From Brachyhypopomus gauderio (lineage: Eukaryota > Chordata > Actinopteri > Gymnotiformes > Hypopomidae): a DNA stretch of 64,000 bases. Numbering within the stretch: position 1 is the first letter of the stretch; each line of letters opens with the position of its first letter. Location of the stretch: NCBI RefSeq assembly GCF_052324685.1, contig NC_135213.1, forward strand, positions 2,504,646 to 2,568,645, written 5' to 3'. Below, piece by piece: positions 34,301-45,146 of this stretch. The notes beneath the pieces were generated by a model that ran no database searches, was not told where the DNA came from, and was given only the letters and a program-made list of their open reading frames with translations. The translations under genes were made by a program, and so were the position numbers.

Positions 34301-37300
34301 GGTGCAGACACGACAGAGACTGAGGTCGACCCTGTGGTTAGACCACGCATAGATTCCAGGGGTTCTTCCACTTCTGACCACCTGCTAGAGCTGAAGCATA
34401 AGGAACTGGAGCTGGAGATAAAAAAACAAGAACGTGTGGCTGAGCTCTTACTCTTATGTCTCCGGGCTTTGCAAGGAGGATACACTCAATAGGTTAAGTT
34501 TGGGTCTAAATTCGCCCTTGCCTCAACCTCGTACCTGCTACCTCCCCAGCGCCAACTAGCAGTGCTCCTACAGGTACACCTGTACCTCAGCCTTGTTCCA
34601 CTTGTGTCTCCAGTATCCCAGCTTCATCTGTCTCTGTTACTGACCACTTTTGACATCAGTCGGCAGATTAATTTCTACTGCAGCACATAGAGGTAAGTGT
34701 GTTGCAGTGACCAGAGATCCTCATGTCCCAGAAGGCTCAAGATATGGAAACCTTGGGCCAACCCGAGATATTTCCATCTGTCACAGCCACACAGCTGACC
34801 CCAGAGGCTGCACCGCTGGCTCCAGCGGCTGCTCCGCCAGCCGCCCAACCGGTACCAGCGGCAGCTCTGCCTGACGCCCATCCTGCACCCGTGACCCAGA
34901 GGGGGATGTCTCCTGCACCCGCCACTCAAAAGGGGACTGCTCACATTCCAGAGGTCCGAGGGGGGGAGCTTGCTTGTGTTCCTGAGGCCCGAGGGGAGTC
35001 CTGTTCACATTCCTGAAGCCTGCCAGGGGCCTACTCCTGAGCCCCAGCGGAGGGCTACAAGGAATGCACTGCCGTCTCTCATGGCCTGCCCAGCCATCTG
35101 TACAGGCTGCCCAGCCTGAGTTGAACTCTGCTCAGTCAGTTCACAAAGCACTGTCCCTCTGTAGAGGGTATGGACCCTTGGGCCATCCGACTTTGGATGC
35201 TTTGGTGGAACGTCATGGCTAAGGACAGCACCCAACATGCTGGAACATTTAGCGGACTTAAAGTCCAGCTCTAGGCCCTTGTTCCTTGTTTCTGTCCATG
35301 GATATGCGTTAGTTCCTGTGCCAGTGACATTGTCATTTCCTGATGTTGTTCATGTACCCTTATCTTTATCAGATTTGAGTGTCTTTATTCCGGTTACTCT
35401 CTCAGGTTACGTCCGGTTACGTCCCTGTTCACATGTCTGTTGTCTTGCAAATACTTACCTCATTTATTGACTCCTCTTCTGCCCCCTATCCTGTTGTCTC
35501 TCCCAAGTCAGTTACTGTCCCTAACTCTGGTCCTGAATGTTCTCTGTCTTGCATGTCTGGTTCTGGTTGTTTCCAGTGTCTACTCCTGGTCCTGTTTCTG
35601 TGTTTCCTGTCCCATTCCCTGTGCTTCTTCCTGCTTGGTCAGGTTCTGCCCCGATTCCAGGATACCCCAGGCATGTGTTTCCTGTTCGAGCTCCAGTGTC
35701 CACATGTGTGCATTGGCTGGTTCTTGCCCCTGTGTCTCACTGATTATTTATTTTTCTGAGTCCTCTGTTACTTTGTTTGTCCTGGTTTTGTCTCCTGTAC
35801 TTGTTCTCTCTGGTCTTTTGGGTTTTTTGTTTTTTGTTTTTTTCATTAGCGCTTAAGGTGGGTGGATGGGGGGGGGGTACTGTCATGACTTGCCCCGCCC
35901 CCACCTGTCTATCATGTTCACATGTCCATGTAAGCCCCTCCTCTGTATGTTTGGCATGTCTTTGTTTTGTTTTTTCTCCCGTTAGTCTAGCCACGTCCTA
36001 TGCTGTACCGTGTTCATAATCATTATGTTCTGTATTTAGTTTCCCTATTGCACGCGTCTTCCATAAATATGCATTAATTAGTATCACAGCTGTATTATGA
36101 ATTATTAATATTTTTAGTTCCTTCTGTGGAATCACAGCTGTATTATGGATTATTAATATGTTGTAGTTCCCTTTCTTGTGTTTAAATCTTTTGTTTTGTT
36201 CCAGTCTTTTCTCCAGTTTCACCAGTCAGTCCAGTAAAGGTGAATCTTCATGATGCTGCTACTCTCCCCTGTAATCAGACGTGTTCTGGTTTGGTCACGT
36301 GGACTGTGTTCCATAAAGCACATGACATTCTGGCTCAGTGTGACCAGACATCCTGTCAGTCAAAGGAGGGATTTCACATGTCCCATGATCAGTACCTGAA
36401 GGGAGATTTCTCCCTCACCATCACTGATTTTGATTACACTAAGAGGGCCTTGTACTTCTGTGAATGTGATGGTGCAGAGATCTGTAATGCAAGTATTCAG
36501 ATCAAGTGTAAGTGTGTTAATATTTCATTAGATTTTTTCTAACCTGTTTATATATGAACTCCATTTAGATATTTCATTTGTAAGATATACACAACAAATG
36601 TCTTGCTGCTTTTCCCCAGCTGTAAATGTCCAGACAACCATGCACCCTGGAGAATCTCTCAGCATGGATGTACCCGTCTCAGAGCCAGTGGAGGTGATTC
36701 TGAACAGGACTGGAGGCACCAAACCAAACACTGTCAGACTGTGTGAGATTAGAGGACGTGAAATCCAGTGTGAGACTGACTATGAGAAGAGAGTGATGTT
36801 CAGTTCCAGTCTGCAGCTGAAGGAGATGAAGGAGTCTGATAGTGGTGTTTACACCATACGGGACACCTGGAATGATGAAGTCATTTCTACATATACTGTA
36901 ATAGTTGGTGGTGAGCTTTGATTTGATTATTTTAAATTACTATTTACCAGATATATTCTGTGTTTTACCAATATATAAAAAAAATTGAACCAGGTTTAAG
37001 GTTGCATAATACACTGTAAGAATTTTACATTGTACACCATGTTACTATACTCACATAGCAACAATTAATCTTACTTCTGTCACAGTTCAGCTCCGGACCC
37101 CTCCTTGTGGGCGTGTTATTACATTGTCTGTGTGTAGTTATGTCCATGTTTGTAGTTGCGTGGGTGTGGGTTGTTTGTGAGCGTGTTCGTTAGTCTCACC
37201 TGTGCCTTGTCTCATGATCACTGGGGAATGTGTTATTCACCTATTTAATGTGCGTTCGTGCAATGTCTCGTGCTCGTCTTTGTCTAAAGCTCGTGCCTGT

Positions 37301-39955
37301 GTGAGCTGCCTGTTTTGAGTGCTTGCGCTATACGTGCTGAACTTCGTCATTTATGTCATTAAAGTATATGTTTCACCGCTACATTCTTCGTCGTGCCTGC
37401 CTCCTCCGCACGTTACAACTTCCCCTTATTTTAATTGTTTATGTAATTTTGTTACTGAATATAGAAACTATTTAAATGATCTTTTGTAAAAGGTGTAATG
37501 AGTATAATTTGACAAATAGTACATATATGGATCAAAACACCCTAATACAGACAGTGTGATCTGTTTCTGTGGCTGTCTGATTGGTTTTCTGCAGTTCTTC
37601 CACAAGGCTCAATTCCTCCTAGAAGAGTGAATCTTCACGATGCTGCTACTCTCCCCTGCAGTCAGATGTGTTCTGGTCTGGTCACATGGACTGTGTTCCA
37701 TAAATCACGTGACATTCTGGCTCAGTGTAATCAGACATCCTGTCAGTCAAAGGAGGGATTTCACATGTCCCATGATCAGTACCTGAAGGGAGATCTCTCC
37801 CTCACCATCACTGATGTTGATTACACTAAGAGGGCCTGGTACACCTGTACCTGTAATAATAAAACATTATGTGATTGGAATCTTCAAGTCCGTGGTAAGT
37901 AATACTTACTATCTGGTTGTGTTAATCTGTCAGATGGGACATTAAGTCTGAGTCTTTTATAAACTAGATGCAGTGAGTATTGTGAGGAGTGTTTCTGCAT
38001 TATTGTGTAATATTTACACACTATACACATAAATCCCAGAATGTTCTTCATATTTGTTTCTCTACATCCAGATTCCAGTTCTAGAGTTCATGTCGCTCCT
38101 GGAGAGTCTCTCACCCTGAATGTGTCTGTCTCAGAACCAGTGGAGGTGGTGTTTAATAAGACTGATCATGACCGTGCAATCACTATCAGACTGTGTAACA
38201 TTACCAAGCGTGAAATCCAATGTGTGTCTGAGTATGAGAAGAGAGTGATGTTCAGATCCAGTCTGCAGCTGAAGGAGATGAAGGAGTCTGATAGTGGTGT
38301 TTACACCATACGGGACACCTGGAATGATGAAGTCATTGCTACATACACAGTCACCACAGTCACTGTTGGGGGTAAGACTTAATTTCAATTTTCTGTCTAT
38401 AAATACAGATGACTGGTCCTACAATCTATTTGTTAGTGACTGTATTCTATAATTTAAGAGTGCGATATAAGTAGGAAGATATTGTAATTAATTATTAACT
38501 CACTTTCATATTATATTAGATTACTCATACCTTTAGACTGTAATGGGCGAGGTGAGGCAGGATGGAGAGACAGGCATACAGAACAACAAGTTTTGTTTAT
38601 TGAGTAAATAACGCAGCATAATGCTTGCGTGAACACCAAACATGCATAGGACTCAAAAAGACGAGCACAGGACAAGACTAACTCACACAATATATACACA
38701 ACACATAACAAGCACCGCGTGTAACACATTAGACTGAGGAGATGGGTGAACACATCCACACAACTACACCCACAGGAAGTACATATATAGACAAAGGCCA
38801 CGTATACACACACACCGAAGGGAGAGATCCGTGGCTGTAATGTGACATAAACCAAGTGCACTGGCTACACAAAACATGTTGAGGATATGAGCATTTGCAC
38901 TTAACAAGACAAAGATGCAAAACCAAGTGTGGGAAATAATTTATATATTAAAAAATCATACAATAAATGGATTAAAATAAAATAATGAAGGGATATGGAA
39001 ACAGAAAGCAAAACATAAGTAGAAACAGACAACAAGATTAACAGAGGCTAATATACGATGAACCTCAAGGTTAACTGAGGCTAATAATGCTAATAATGGA
39101 GAAACAAGGAACAGGTGCAAACAATAACGAAGGGCAGAAAACTAAAAGTGGGACGTAACTACCAACACCAACACAAAATATCACATAGGAATGGAAACCA
39201 GGATGTAAACAAAGACATGACAGACAAGTCAGGGAAAGGGGTGTGGCCAATCGTGACATAACTGCAAACCCCAAAGATGCAGGCATAGGCATTCCATAAT
39301 TTATGAGCAATAACCTCAAATACTAGATTTCCATGAGTCTTTAAACATGTGGAACATGTAAAGGACATAGATCACCAGATCTGAGGGAATGAGATGGTAC
39401 TTGTGGATAGGGAAGTTGAAGGGACTTAATGAAGTAATGTGGGGTTATCTGTTTCTCTTAATAATTTTGCTGTTGCATTCTCAATTGCTTCAGAATCTAT
39501 TACTCTAAGTAAAGAAAAAAAAATCGTTGGGGTCACGTGTAGCTCCGCCCCCACCCGTCTGTCTTGTTTTTGGTTCCGTTTAGCTTTTGGGGTTTACCGC
39601 AGTCTGTAATGTCTTTATGTATTGGTTACAGTTCTGTGTCTGATTGCCTATCATTTATGACCCTGGACTGTTATTACTCTTCTCCTGGAGTTGTTCTTGA
39701 TAAATCTCTCTCTACTCCGCAAATGCGTCCACCTCTGTCTCGCTCCACACCCAACGCATTATAGCAAGAGATAAAACATGCAGCAATATCTCCAACTCTG
39801 CTTGACTGAGCTATAGATCTCATCTTGCTTTATATGAGTATCAAAAGACAAAAACTGATAGATTAAGAGTAATAATAAAAATAACAGTGATCTGCACAAA
39901 ATGATCTGCTGTGCATTTCATAATGGCTTCCAGTCAGTGCACCAGTCCCCAAGCA

Positions 39956-40029
<74 letters not shown>

Positions 40030-40626
40030 GTACCTTGTTTGCCCTCTTTCTTCTCCCACAGGTACTTGTCGTGATTGAATTGCTATTATACTGTTTGTAC
40101 TGCAATTGTGTGACAATCCTATTAATAATATATAATCACTCACTGAATAAAAAACACTCCCCTCTGACCATTCTAAGTGGTATTTTCCTCTATCAGAGGT
40201 CTGGGAGCTTGATGGTCCTGTGTAGTATCTTAGTTAGGGTTACGTTCCTGTTCCCAGGACTGCATTCATATAGATGGAGATCTCTGGTGTTGTTCGTGGC
40301 ATCTATTGGAGTCACTAACATTTTGAGATCTGTGTTTAGGAAGACGGGAGGAACCTGTAACTGGCATAAAGGAGAAAGAGCCAGAGAAGACTAAGCTGTG
40401 GGTGCTGGCCGTGGTCCTGCCACTGGTCTTACTGGTTGTGGTGATTTTGATTGTGAAGTTCCGAAAGAACTTACAGGACTGTTGGCTACGGATGAACCCA
40501 CCACCAAATGAACGTGTAGAGCAGCAAGAGATGAATGTGATACACCCAGGTGGGGAGCAGATAACCAATCAGAATGATCCAGGGATTGAACCAGCCATTC
40601 AGGATCAACTCTTGAATAATGATTAA
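28326..40626 (+). CDS. Ig-superfamily receptor gene 2, four Ig domains (spliced)
   Basis: Exons: leader 28,326-28,380, Ig-A 36,205-36,507, Ig-B 36,620-36,910, Ig-A 37,595-37,894, Ig-B 38,072-38,371, TM/tail 40,340-40,626. All sites are AG/GT and all introns phase 1. The joined frame is 511 residues with no stop. The leader is MKGFSVLSHMIQLLLMSN. The Ig-A exons share LHDAATLPC, SGLVTWTVFHK, FHMSHDQYLKGD and a terminal YFC or YTC. The Ig-B exons share SEPVEV, a short C-to-C spacing and DSGVYTIRDTWND without the usual late cysteine. After a charged stalk (GIKEKEPEKTK) comes a TM (VLAVVLPLVLLVVVILIV), then KFRKN and a tail of about 60 residues with no tyrosine, so no ITIM or ITAM. Intron 1 is 7.8 kb because two retrotransposons are nested in it, against 0.3 kb in gene 1. 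The protein appears intact. Confidence 0.88.
28858..29324 (+). repeat. 5' LTR of chromovirus
   Basis: TGTCACGG...GTGTCACA. It includes about 4.5 copies of a 34-bp tandem repeat (core cgctacgagctttaccttgc) at about 29,089-29,248, downstream of the putative transcript start. The gag start codon (29,254) also lies inside the LTR. Confidence 0.92.
29254..30153 (+). pseudogene. Chromovirus gag, zinc knuckle missing
   Basis: Start MDNKPPSVQ with gccATGG context. An earlier in-frame Met at 29,083 is in the tandem-repeat leader and unlikely to be used. Residues about 40-70 form a helix (HQGIILGRQQQELQELRSVV). The gag core runs from about residue 88 (PEPYNGDPERCEGFLVQC) through VNRLQGKALDWG, YDQFVRELRAVF and the SAADYALEFWTLA region. 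The frame ends after a proline run over a C17 tract (30,100-30,116) and lacks the CCHC knuckle usual for this family. This points to a deletion or frameshift here. Confidence 0.85.
30154..30763 (+). pseudogene. Chromovirus protease region
   Basis: In the frame open from 30,059 to 30,763, the aspartic protease signature VDTGASRNLM lies near 30,240. It is followed by ITLGLPWFKLHNPVIDWSTG, the usual flap and C-terminal region of gypsy proteases. The frame leaves the pol reading frame at about 30,690, where sequence normally joining protease to reverse transcriptase seems deleted. Confidence 0.82.
30764..33516 (+). CDS. Chromovirus pol: RT, RNase H, integrase, chromodomain
   Basis: The frame is open from before the first Met (30,823), because VKKKDGGLRPCVDYRGLN is encoded at about 30,760-30,815. 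From the Met: RT motifs KLDLRSAYNLIR (about residue 25), LPYGLASAPSFFQ and catalytic YIDD (about 90). RNase H begins with VEVDASNVGVGAVLSQ (about 230) and the TDHKN region. Integrase has an H-H-C-C finger (GHPGV to CAVCARCK, about 430-470) and the D-D-E core in ALDFVTDLP, SDRGPQFTS and NGQVERANQE. A chromodomain, YLVERLLDSRRRKGGLQYLV then GPEERSWIP, lies at about 785-835. The stop is inside the 3' LTR. Standing alone it lacks protease and the RT start, so it is not a working gene. Confidence 0.92.
33399..33865 (+). repeat. 3' LTR of chromovirus
   Basis: 467 bp, the same length as the 5' LTR, with the same 34-bp tandem repeats. It is followed by the target duplication ttcag. The pol frame runs about 117 bp into it. 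Confidence 0.92.
37078..37417 (+). mobile_element. Solo LTR in intron 3 of gene 2
   Basis: TGTCACAGTTCAG...CGTTACA, 340 bp, flanked by acttc (37,073-37,077 and 37,418-37,422). It lies between Ig-B and Ig-A exons and is not seen in genes 1 or 3. Confidence 0.9.
38539..38847 (-). mobile_element. Solo LTR in intron 5 of gene 2
   Basis: Minus orientation, TGTCACATTACAG...CCCATTACA. The flanks tagac and taaac agree in four of five bases. About 309 bp. Confidence 0.7.
39255..39385 (-). pseudogene. LINE 3' coding remnant in intron 5 of gene 2
   Basis: On the minus strand, LRSGDL then, in another frame, HGNLVFEVIAHKLWNA resembles the GDRAF..APKLWN-type end of fish L2/CR1-like LINE reverse transcriptases. 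It is short and frameshifted. Confidence 0.45.
39535..39765 (+). repeat. Worn LTR-like repeat in intron 5 of gene 2
   Basis: Starts ggtcacgtgtagctccgccc and ends with a ctctgtctcgctccac-type segment like the end of the LTR at 43,698-44,106. No target duplication is resolved. Confidence 0.45.
39958..40028. repeat. (CA)n microsatellite in intron 5 of gene 2
   Basis: A pure CA run of about 70 bases. The Cys-Val frames on the minus strand are artefacts. Confidence 0.95.
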
Positions 40627-41032
40627 TCAGATACTAAATTGCCACTCTCTGATTCTGTTCCTGATTCATCAGATACAGACTTGTAGCTCTCTAATCCTGT
40701 TCCTGATTTATCAGACACTTTTGAGCGTTTTCACACTGGGAACTTCACACTGGGAGCATTTCTAATGGTCTAATGGTCTATCTGCTGAGTCATGCTTTCT
40801 GTAGTATATGTGAACACGTCACCCATCATGACAACAAAGCAGCCCCAGTTGTTTTTGGGTTTTTTACTGCAGACCTCACGGCTGGTCACACACACCCACA
40901 ATCTACACACCAACCTGGGAGAATAGCTACATGTGGGATTGTGTGGTGTGATGGAGAGACCTCAGCCTCTCTGCACCTCTGGAAGGTCACATGACTCATC
41001 AACTGTGTCCCTAATGACAAAAGCTGAGTGAA

Positions 41033-41120
41033 GATGCGCGAGAGTGAAACTGTGAGATAGTGGAAATGCACACGAGAGTGAGAGAGTGGAAATGAGTGCA
41101 AGTGTGAGTGGCTGGAAACA
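41033..41120 (+). repeat. 3' minisatellite-like repeat of gene 2
   Basis: Units containing gcgcgagagtgaaactg and gagagtggaaatg, equivalent to 13,670-13,800 downstream of gene 1. Confidence 0.6.
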
Positions 41121-41483
41121 CTCTTTTGTGTGCGTTTCCACTCTCATAGTTTTACTCACACTGTTTTGTCATTAATGACAGTTTTGTCCATGGCTGGACC
41201 ATATGAGACTTCAGCACTGTGTGATCAAATTAGTACTTATTACCATGAGTGAATGAAGGTGACATGAGCAGTGATATCAGATACACTGATTAGTTTTGTG
41301 ACGCACCTGAGCCATTTATCAGTTTTTACATGTCTGTTACCTTTATAGTGCACATATAGTCCAAAATGTGTTTTTATATGTGTGTGAAAATGTTCTGTAT
41401 AAATAAGCTTACTTTTTGTCTTGCTCAGATACAGTCTGTTGGAGGCAGAATTCACAACAGACTGATGTTTTGTACATTCATGC

Positions 41484-41780
41484 TGTCACGGTGAGGCGGC
41501 CCTCTACCGGTCGCCTCCGTCCACAGCAGCTGTTGTTGTTGTTGTTTTGTGACATTGTGTGCGTCCCTCAGGTGGGCGGAGCCCGTGATCCGTCTCACCT
41601 GAGGGTCGTTTGTTTGCCTATATATGTCTTGTCTTTGTACCAGTTGACCACTGGTAATTATATCTTTAATTTGGAGATATTGCACGGGTTTTTGGTTTGC
41701 ACACTTTCTATTAAACCATCCTTTTCCCCTGAGACTTGGCGTGATCGCTTCCTTTTTAGTTGCTCACCCTGCCCGTCACA
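41484..41780 (+). repeat. 5' LTR of family N element
   Basis: 297 bp, TGTCACGG...CCCGTCACA. It contains the direct pair ccctcaggtgggcgg and cacctgagggtcg as an inverted repeat near its middle, and a ttaaa-type motif before the 3' part. Confidence 0.9.
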
Positions 41781-42478
41781 GAATGACCAGCCACCTTTCG
41801 GAAGCCGCCAGTCTCTTTTACTTTCTCCTTCGTTCGTGGTCATGTCTCGTGGTAAGTGTTTGTCTGTGTGGTGTTTGTTTGAAGAGATCCGCCGTGCCCA
41901 TGTGTTGTGTTTGTGGCACGGCGAGGGACAGGGCTGTCGTCCTGGAAATATTCTTCGTGTTTGTTGTTTGTTTGAAGAGCTCCGCCGTGTTTGTGTTTGT
42001 GGCGCGGCGAGGACCAGGGCGTCTTCTCTGCGAGGGCTCTTCATGTTTTGTGTGGGTAAAAATGTGTGTACATGTTGACGGACGTGTGGATCAGTGTGCG
42101 TGCTTGTTGTGTTTAATGTTACATGTTTTATGTGTGACGCGGTCGCCGCTCGTCACTGCCGCCTCGCTCCCCGTGTCGTGTGTTTTATGTGGGGATCGAC
42201 TGCAACTCTGAGCGGCGCGTCACTATTGTGTATGTGTATGTAGAGCGCGCATGTGTGGGTCCCGTCTGTTTGTACACCGTTTTTATTTGCTTGTCTAGTG
42301 TTTGCGTGTTTGTTGTGTCCTAGCGTGCTTGTGAAATGTCATTGTTGTGTGTAATTCCATGCATGCTCCTCCCCTTAAATGTGTGTTTGGGGGGGACCGG
42401 TTGTGGTCCCGTGCCACTGGGTATGGCACGGAGGGCGTCGGTGAGGCGCGTTTGTGTTGTATGTTGGTGTGTGGTTGG

Positions 42479-42512
<34 letters not shown>

Positions 42513-43278
42513 TTTCTGTGCAGGTGCTTCCCCCTGGGGGTGTCGTGGTGTTCCTGGACCTTGTGGGGGTCTCCACCTGGCAGGAGCCCCCTTGTGTTGT
42601 GGGTTGACCGGAGCCCGGTCATAAAGAGCCCCTCCCTAGAGGGTTGGGGCCCCCGGATGTTTGGGGACCATGGGGCTCCGGTCTGAGAAGCTCCTGCTGG
42701 AGATGGAGATCCTCCCTCCTGCCCGGGGTGACCAGGAGGCCCTTGGGGCTGCTCCCCGGCCCGCGACGGGGGGTGCTCTGGGCCTCGGTCTCTGGCGCTC
42801 CTGGGTTGGGTGGAGGAGTCCACCTTGCGATAAGGGGCCCCGGGAGGGGTTGGCTCCCCAGGAGGCTGGGGTGACCCCTAGCAGAAGGCAGGGGTCAGCT
42901 CTGGGAGGAGGTAGGTTCAGGAGGAGAAGTAGCCACCCTTCGGGGAGGTAACCTGCACACACACACACACACTAGGGACGAGAAAGGAGCCGTAGCTCCT
43001 CGTCCGCACACCCTTGGGGCTCACTGGCTGAACGCCGGTTAGGGCGTGAGGGCCCTGGACCGACCGGGCCGTGGTTTTGTGTTGTGAACGGCCCGGTCGG
43101 TCCAGGGTCCCGCCAGGGGAGGCGAGCTGAGTAATGTTGTGTGTTTTTGTTTTCCAGCTCCCAGACTGCAGGAGGTGTGTCCCTGCCTGTCCCTGCCTTC
43201 CTGCCCCTTCGTGTTTTGTGTGCAGCCGCTGTGTGCCACACACCCAGTGGAGGGGAGTGCAGCTTGGTGGGGGAATCG

Positions 43279-43577
43279 GTCATGGTGAGGCGGCCCCCTA
43301 CCGGTCGCCTCTGTCCACAGCGGCTGTTGTTGTTGTTGTTGTTTTGTGACGTCGTGTGCGTCCCTCAGGTGGGCGGAGCCCGTGATCCGTCACACCTGAG
43401 GGTCGTTAGTTTGCCTATTTATGTCTTGTCTGTGTACCAGTTGACCGCTGGTCATTATATCCTTAATTTGGAGATATTCCACGGGTTTTTGGTTTGCACA
43501 CTTTCTATTAAACCATCCTTTTTCCCTGAGACTTGGCGTGATCGCTTCCTTTTTAGTTGCTCACCCTGCCCGTCACA
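43279..43577 (+). repeat. 3' LTR of family N element
   Basis: 299 bp. The first base is changed (GGTCATGG) but the terminus CCCGTCACA is intact. It is preceded by the purine-rich ggtgggggaatc, a likely polypurine tract. Confidence 0.88.
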
Positions 43578-43697
43578 CATGCCATAGTAACCAGCAGCTC
43601 TCAGAGACCTGACTCAACTACCTTCTTGTCGTATATGTAACAACAGATCAAGTGGCTAAACTAAAATTTGATTTCTGTGACCATTGTTAATAAACAT

Positions 43698-44106
43698 TGT
43701 CACATATGGCCGCGCCCCCTCCCTTAGCTGTCACTTCGGGTTCCCTCGTGTCTGTGTTCCCTGCCTGTTCATCCCGCCCTGCTCGTTTGTCTCCGTGTTT
43801 CCTTGTTAGTTACCACGCCCCATGTCATTGCCGTCACCTGTCCCTAGTTTAGTTTCATGTATATCCTGTATAACCAACCCCTGTTAGTTTGTGCTTTGCT
43901 GTTCGCTGTTTAGTCTTGCTCGTAAGTTTGCTCTGTGTTTCCCCCGTCGTGTTTAGTATGCCAGTGTACCTGTGTTATTCTGACTGTCCTCCTGTTATGG
44001 ACCCGGACTGGTTATCCGACGACGATTATGGTATTCCCTTGAATAAATCTCGCTCTCCTCAGCGTTTGTGTCCGCCTCCTCGCTCCGTAGCGCGAGCTAC
44101 GTTACA
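43698..44106 (+). mobile_element. Solo LTR
   Basis: TGTCACATATGGCCGCGCCC...GCTACGTTACA, 409 bp, flanked by aacat (43,693-43,697 and 44,107-44,111). The small frame inside is not a gene. Confidence 0.9.
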
Positions 44107-44313
44107 AACATGATTTCTTCTTGTTATTATTGTAATGATAATTCAATAAGTTTTAATATAATGACCATGCCAGGGGCTTCAATACACTGTTTTTTTAATT
44201 TCACAAATGCTTCTTAACTTGACTGGAAATTGTCTGGGAATCGAAGGATCTAAAGTAACAGATATAATGCCATCTGCACTGTTTACACTGAGATGATCCA
44301 ACACTGGTAAACG

Positions 44314-44475
44314 CAGTCAAGTAAAATGTATTTATGTAGCACTTTTTACAACATGTTTTCACAAAGCAGCTTTACAAATGCATGGGTCCAGATCCCTAAT
44401 GAGCAAGCATGAGCCGACCGTGGCAAGGAAAAACTCCCTAGGCGAGGTTTAGGAAGAAACCTTGGGAGGACCAAG
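44314..44475 (+). repeat. Teleost dispersed repeat
   Basis: Contains atgtatttatgtagcacttt, cacaaagcagctttacaaa, ggcaaggaaaaactccct and aggaagaaaccttgggagg. I recognise this string of blocks as a common repeat of otophysan fish genomes. Class unassigned. Confidence 0.6.
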
Positions 44476-45146
44476 ACTAAAAAGGGAACCCATCCAGTTT
44501 GTTCTAGTCGTGAGTAGTGGTTTTTGTTCATTTAGTTCATGCTCTCTGTGTCTTTTTGTGTTAACTTGCTTATCATCTTTGGTCTTTGTATGAGTTGTAC
44601 TCTTTTGTGTTAGTCATTTATATTAAACCTCCATATATCTGCATCTGCGTCCTACCTGCTCAGTCCAGTTTGTTACAATATAATACAATAATATATGTTA
44701 TGTGTGCCTCAACCCTGGTCATGGAATTTCTGTCTGGAACATTTTGATGTTTTCCTACATGCCTATCCCATCATCAAGGGCTTGTTAATTAAGCTTGTTA
44801 ATTAAATTAGTTGTGCCAGAGGAGGGCAACATTAAAATAAGCAGGGAAGGTTTAAACATGTGAAAACTTAACCCCTAAACACTAACCATATGCCATAACC
44901 TGTAACACCTGTGCCCTGGCTTTACTGTTAATAAACCAATTTCCTTCCTATCAGATCTTGAACAATAGGCAAAAAATAGGCAATTGCAATAAACAAAGGC
45001 ATTTTAAAAAGACAACTCAAAAATATTTATTTACTGAGGTATTATTTTAATAGCTGCTGTAATAAAGTTTTATTTTTACAAACTAGATTTTAAACAAATA
45101 ATATAATAATTAAGTTAATTAAATAACAAATAATGTACTTATTGAT
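44476..45146. other. Intergenic, AT-rich, no gene seen
   Basis: A minus-strand polyadenylation signal (AATAAA, plus-strand tttatt near 45,070) lies about 75 bp beyond the stop of the candidate minigene. Otherwise nothing is recognised. Confidence 0.5.

Larger units (their letters stand above)
28612..36060 (+). mobile_element. Old degenerate gypsy-type LTR element in intron 1 of gene 2
   Basis: Direct repeats carrying cacctgtctatcatgttcac and gcccctcctctgtatgt lie at 28,620-28,690 and 35,895-35,960 and mark the two LTRs. The 5' LTR is split by the younger chromovirus (28,858-33,865) and resumes to about 33,986, where gaattgggggctcatcc follows as in fish gypsy leaders. Relics of a gag-like frame lie at 34,104-34,492 (RSAAKREIRLLLESYLVE, then LLELKHKELELEIKKQ). 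A Pro/Ala-rich stretch occupies 34,780-34,930. The remainder to 35,880 has no recognisable pol. Boundaries are approximate. Confidence 0.65.
41484..43577 (+). mobile_element. Complete non-autonomous LTR retrotransposon without gag/pol (family N, plus copy)
   Basis: 5' LTR 41,484-41,780 and 3' LTR 43,279-43,577, diverged by roughly 6% by eye. The flanks are a perfect 5-bp duplication, catgc (41,479-41,483 and 43,578-43,582). The interior is about 1.5 kb, GC-rich, and no frame has gag or pol motifs. The LTR termini match those of the chromovirus (TGTCACGGTGAGG...TCACA). The primer region aatgaccagc (41,782-41,791) is the exact complement of gctggtcatt in the 3' LTR (43,447-43,456); the 5' LTR copy has two changes. 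A splice-donor-like gtg|gtaagtg near 41,851 and an acceptor-like tttttgttttccag near 43,157 are shared with the copy at 3,024-5,426. A (GT)n run lies at 42,478-42,508. Confidence 0.88.

Noticed and set aside
41416..42211. 220- and 156-residue plus-strand frames
   Set aside because: They begin before or in an LTR and cross the primer site and interior of a non-coding LTR element; the frames are not kept in the sister copy.
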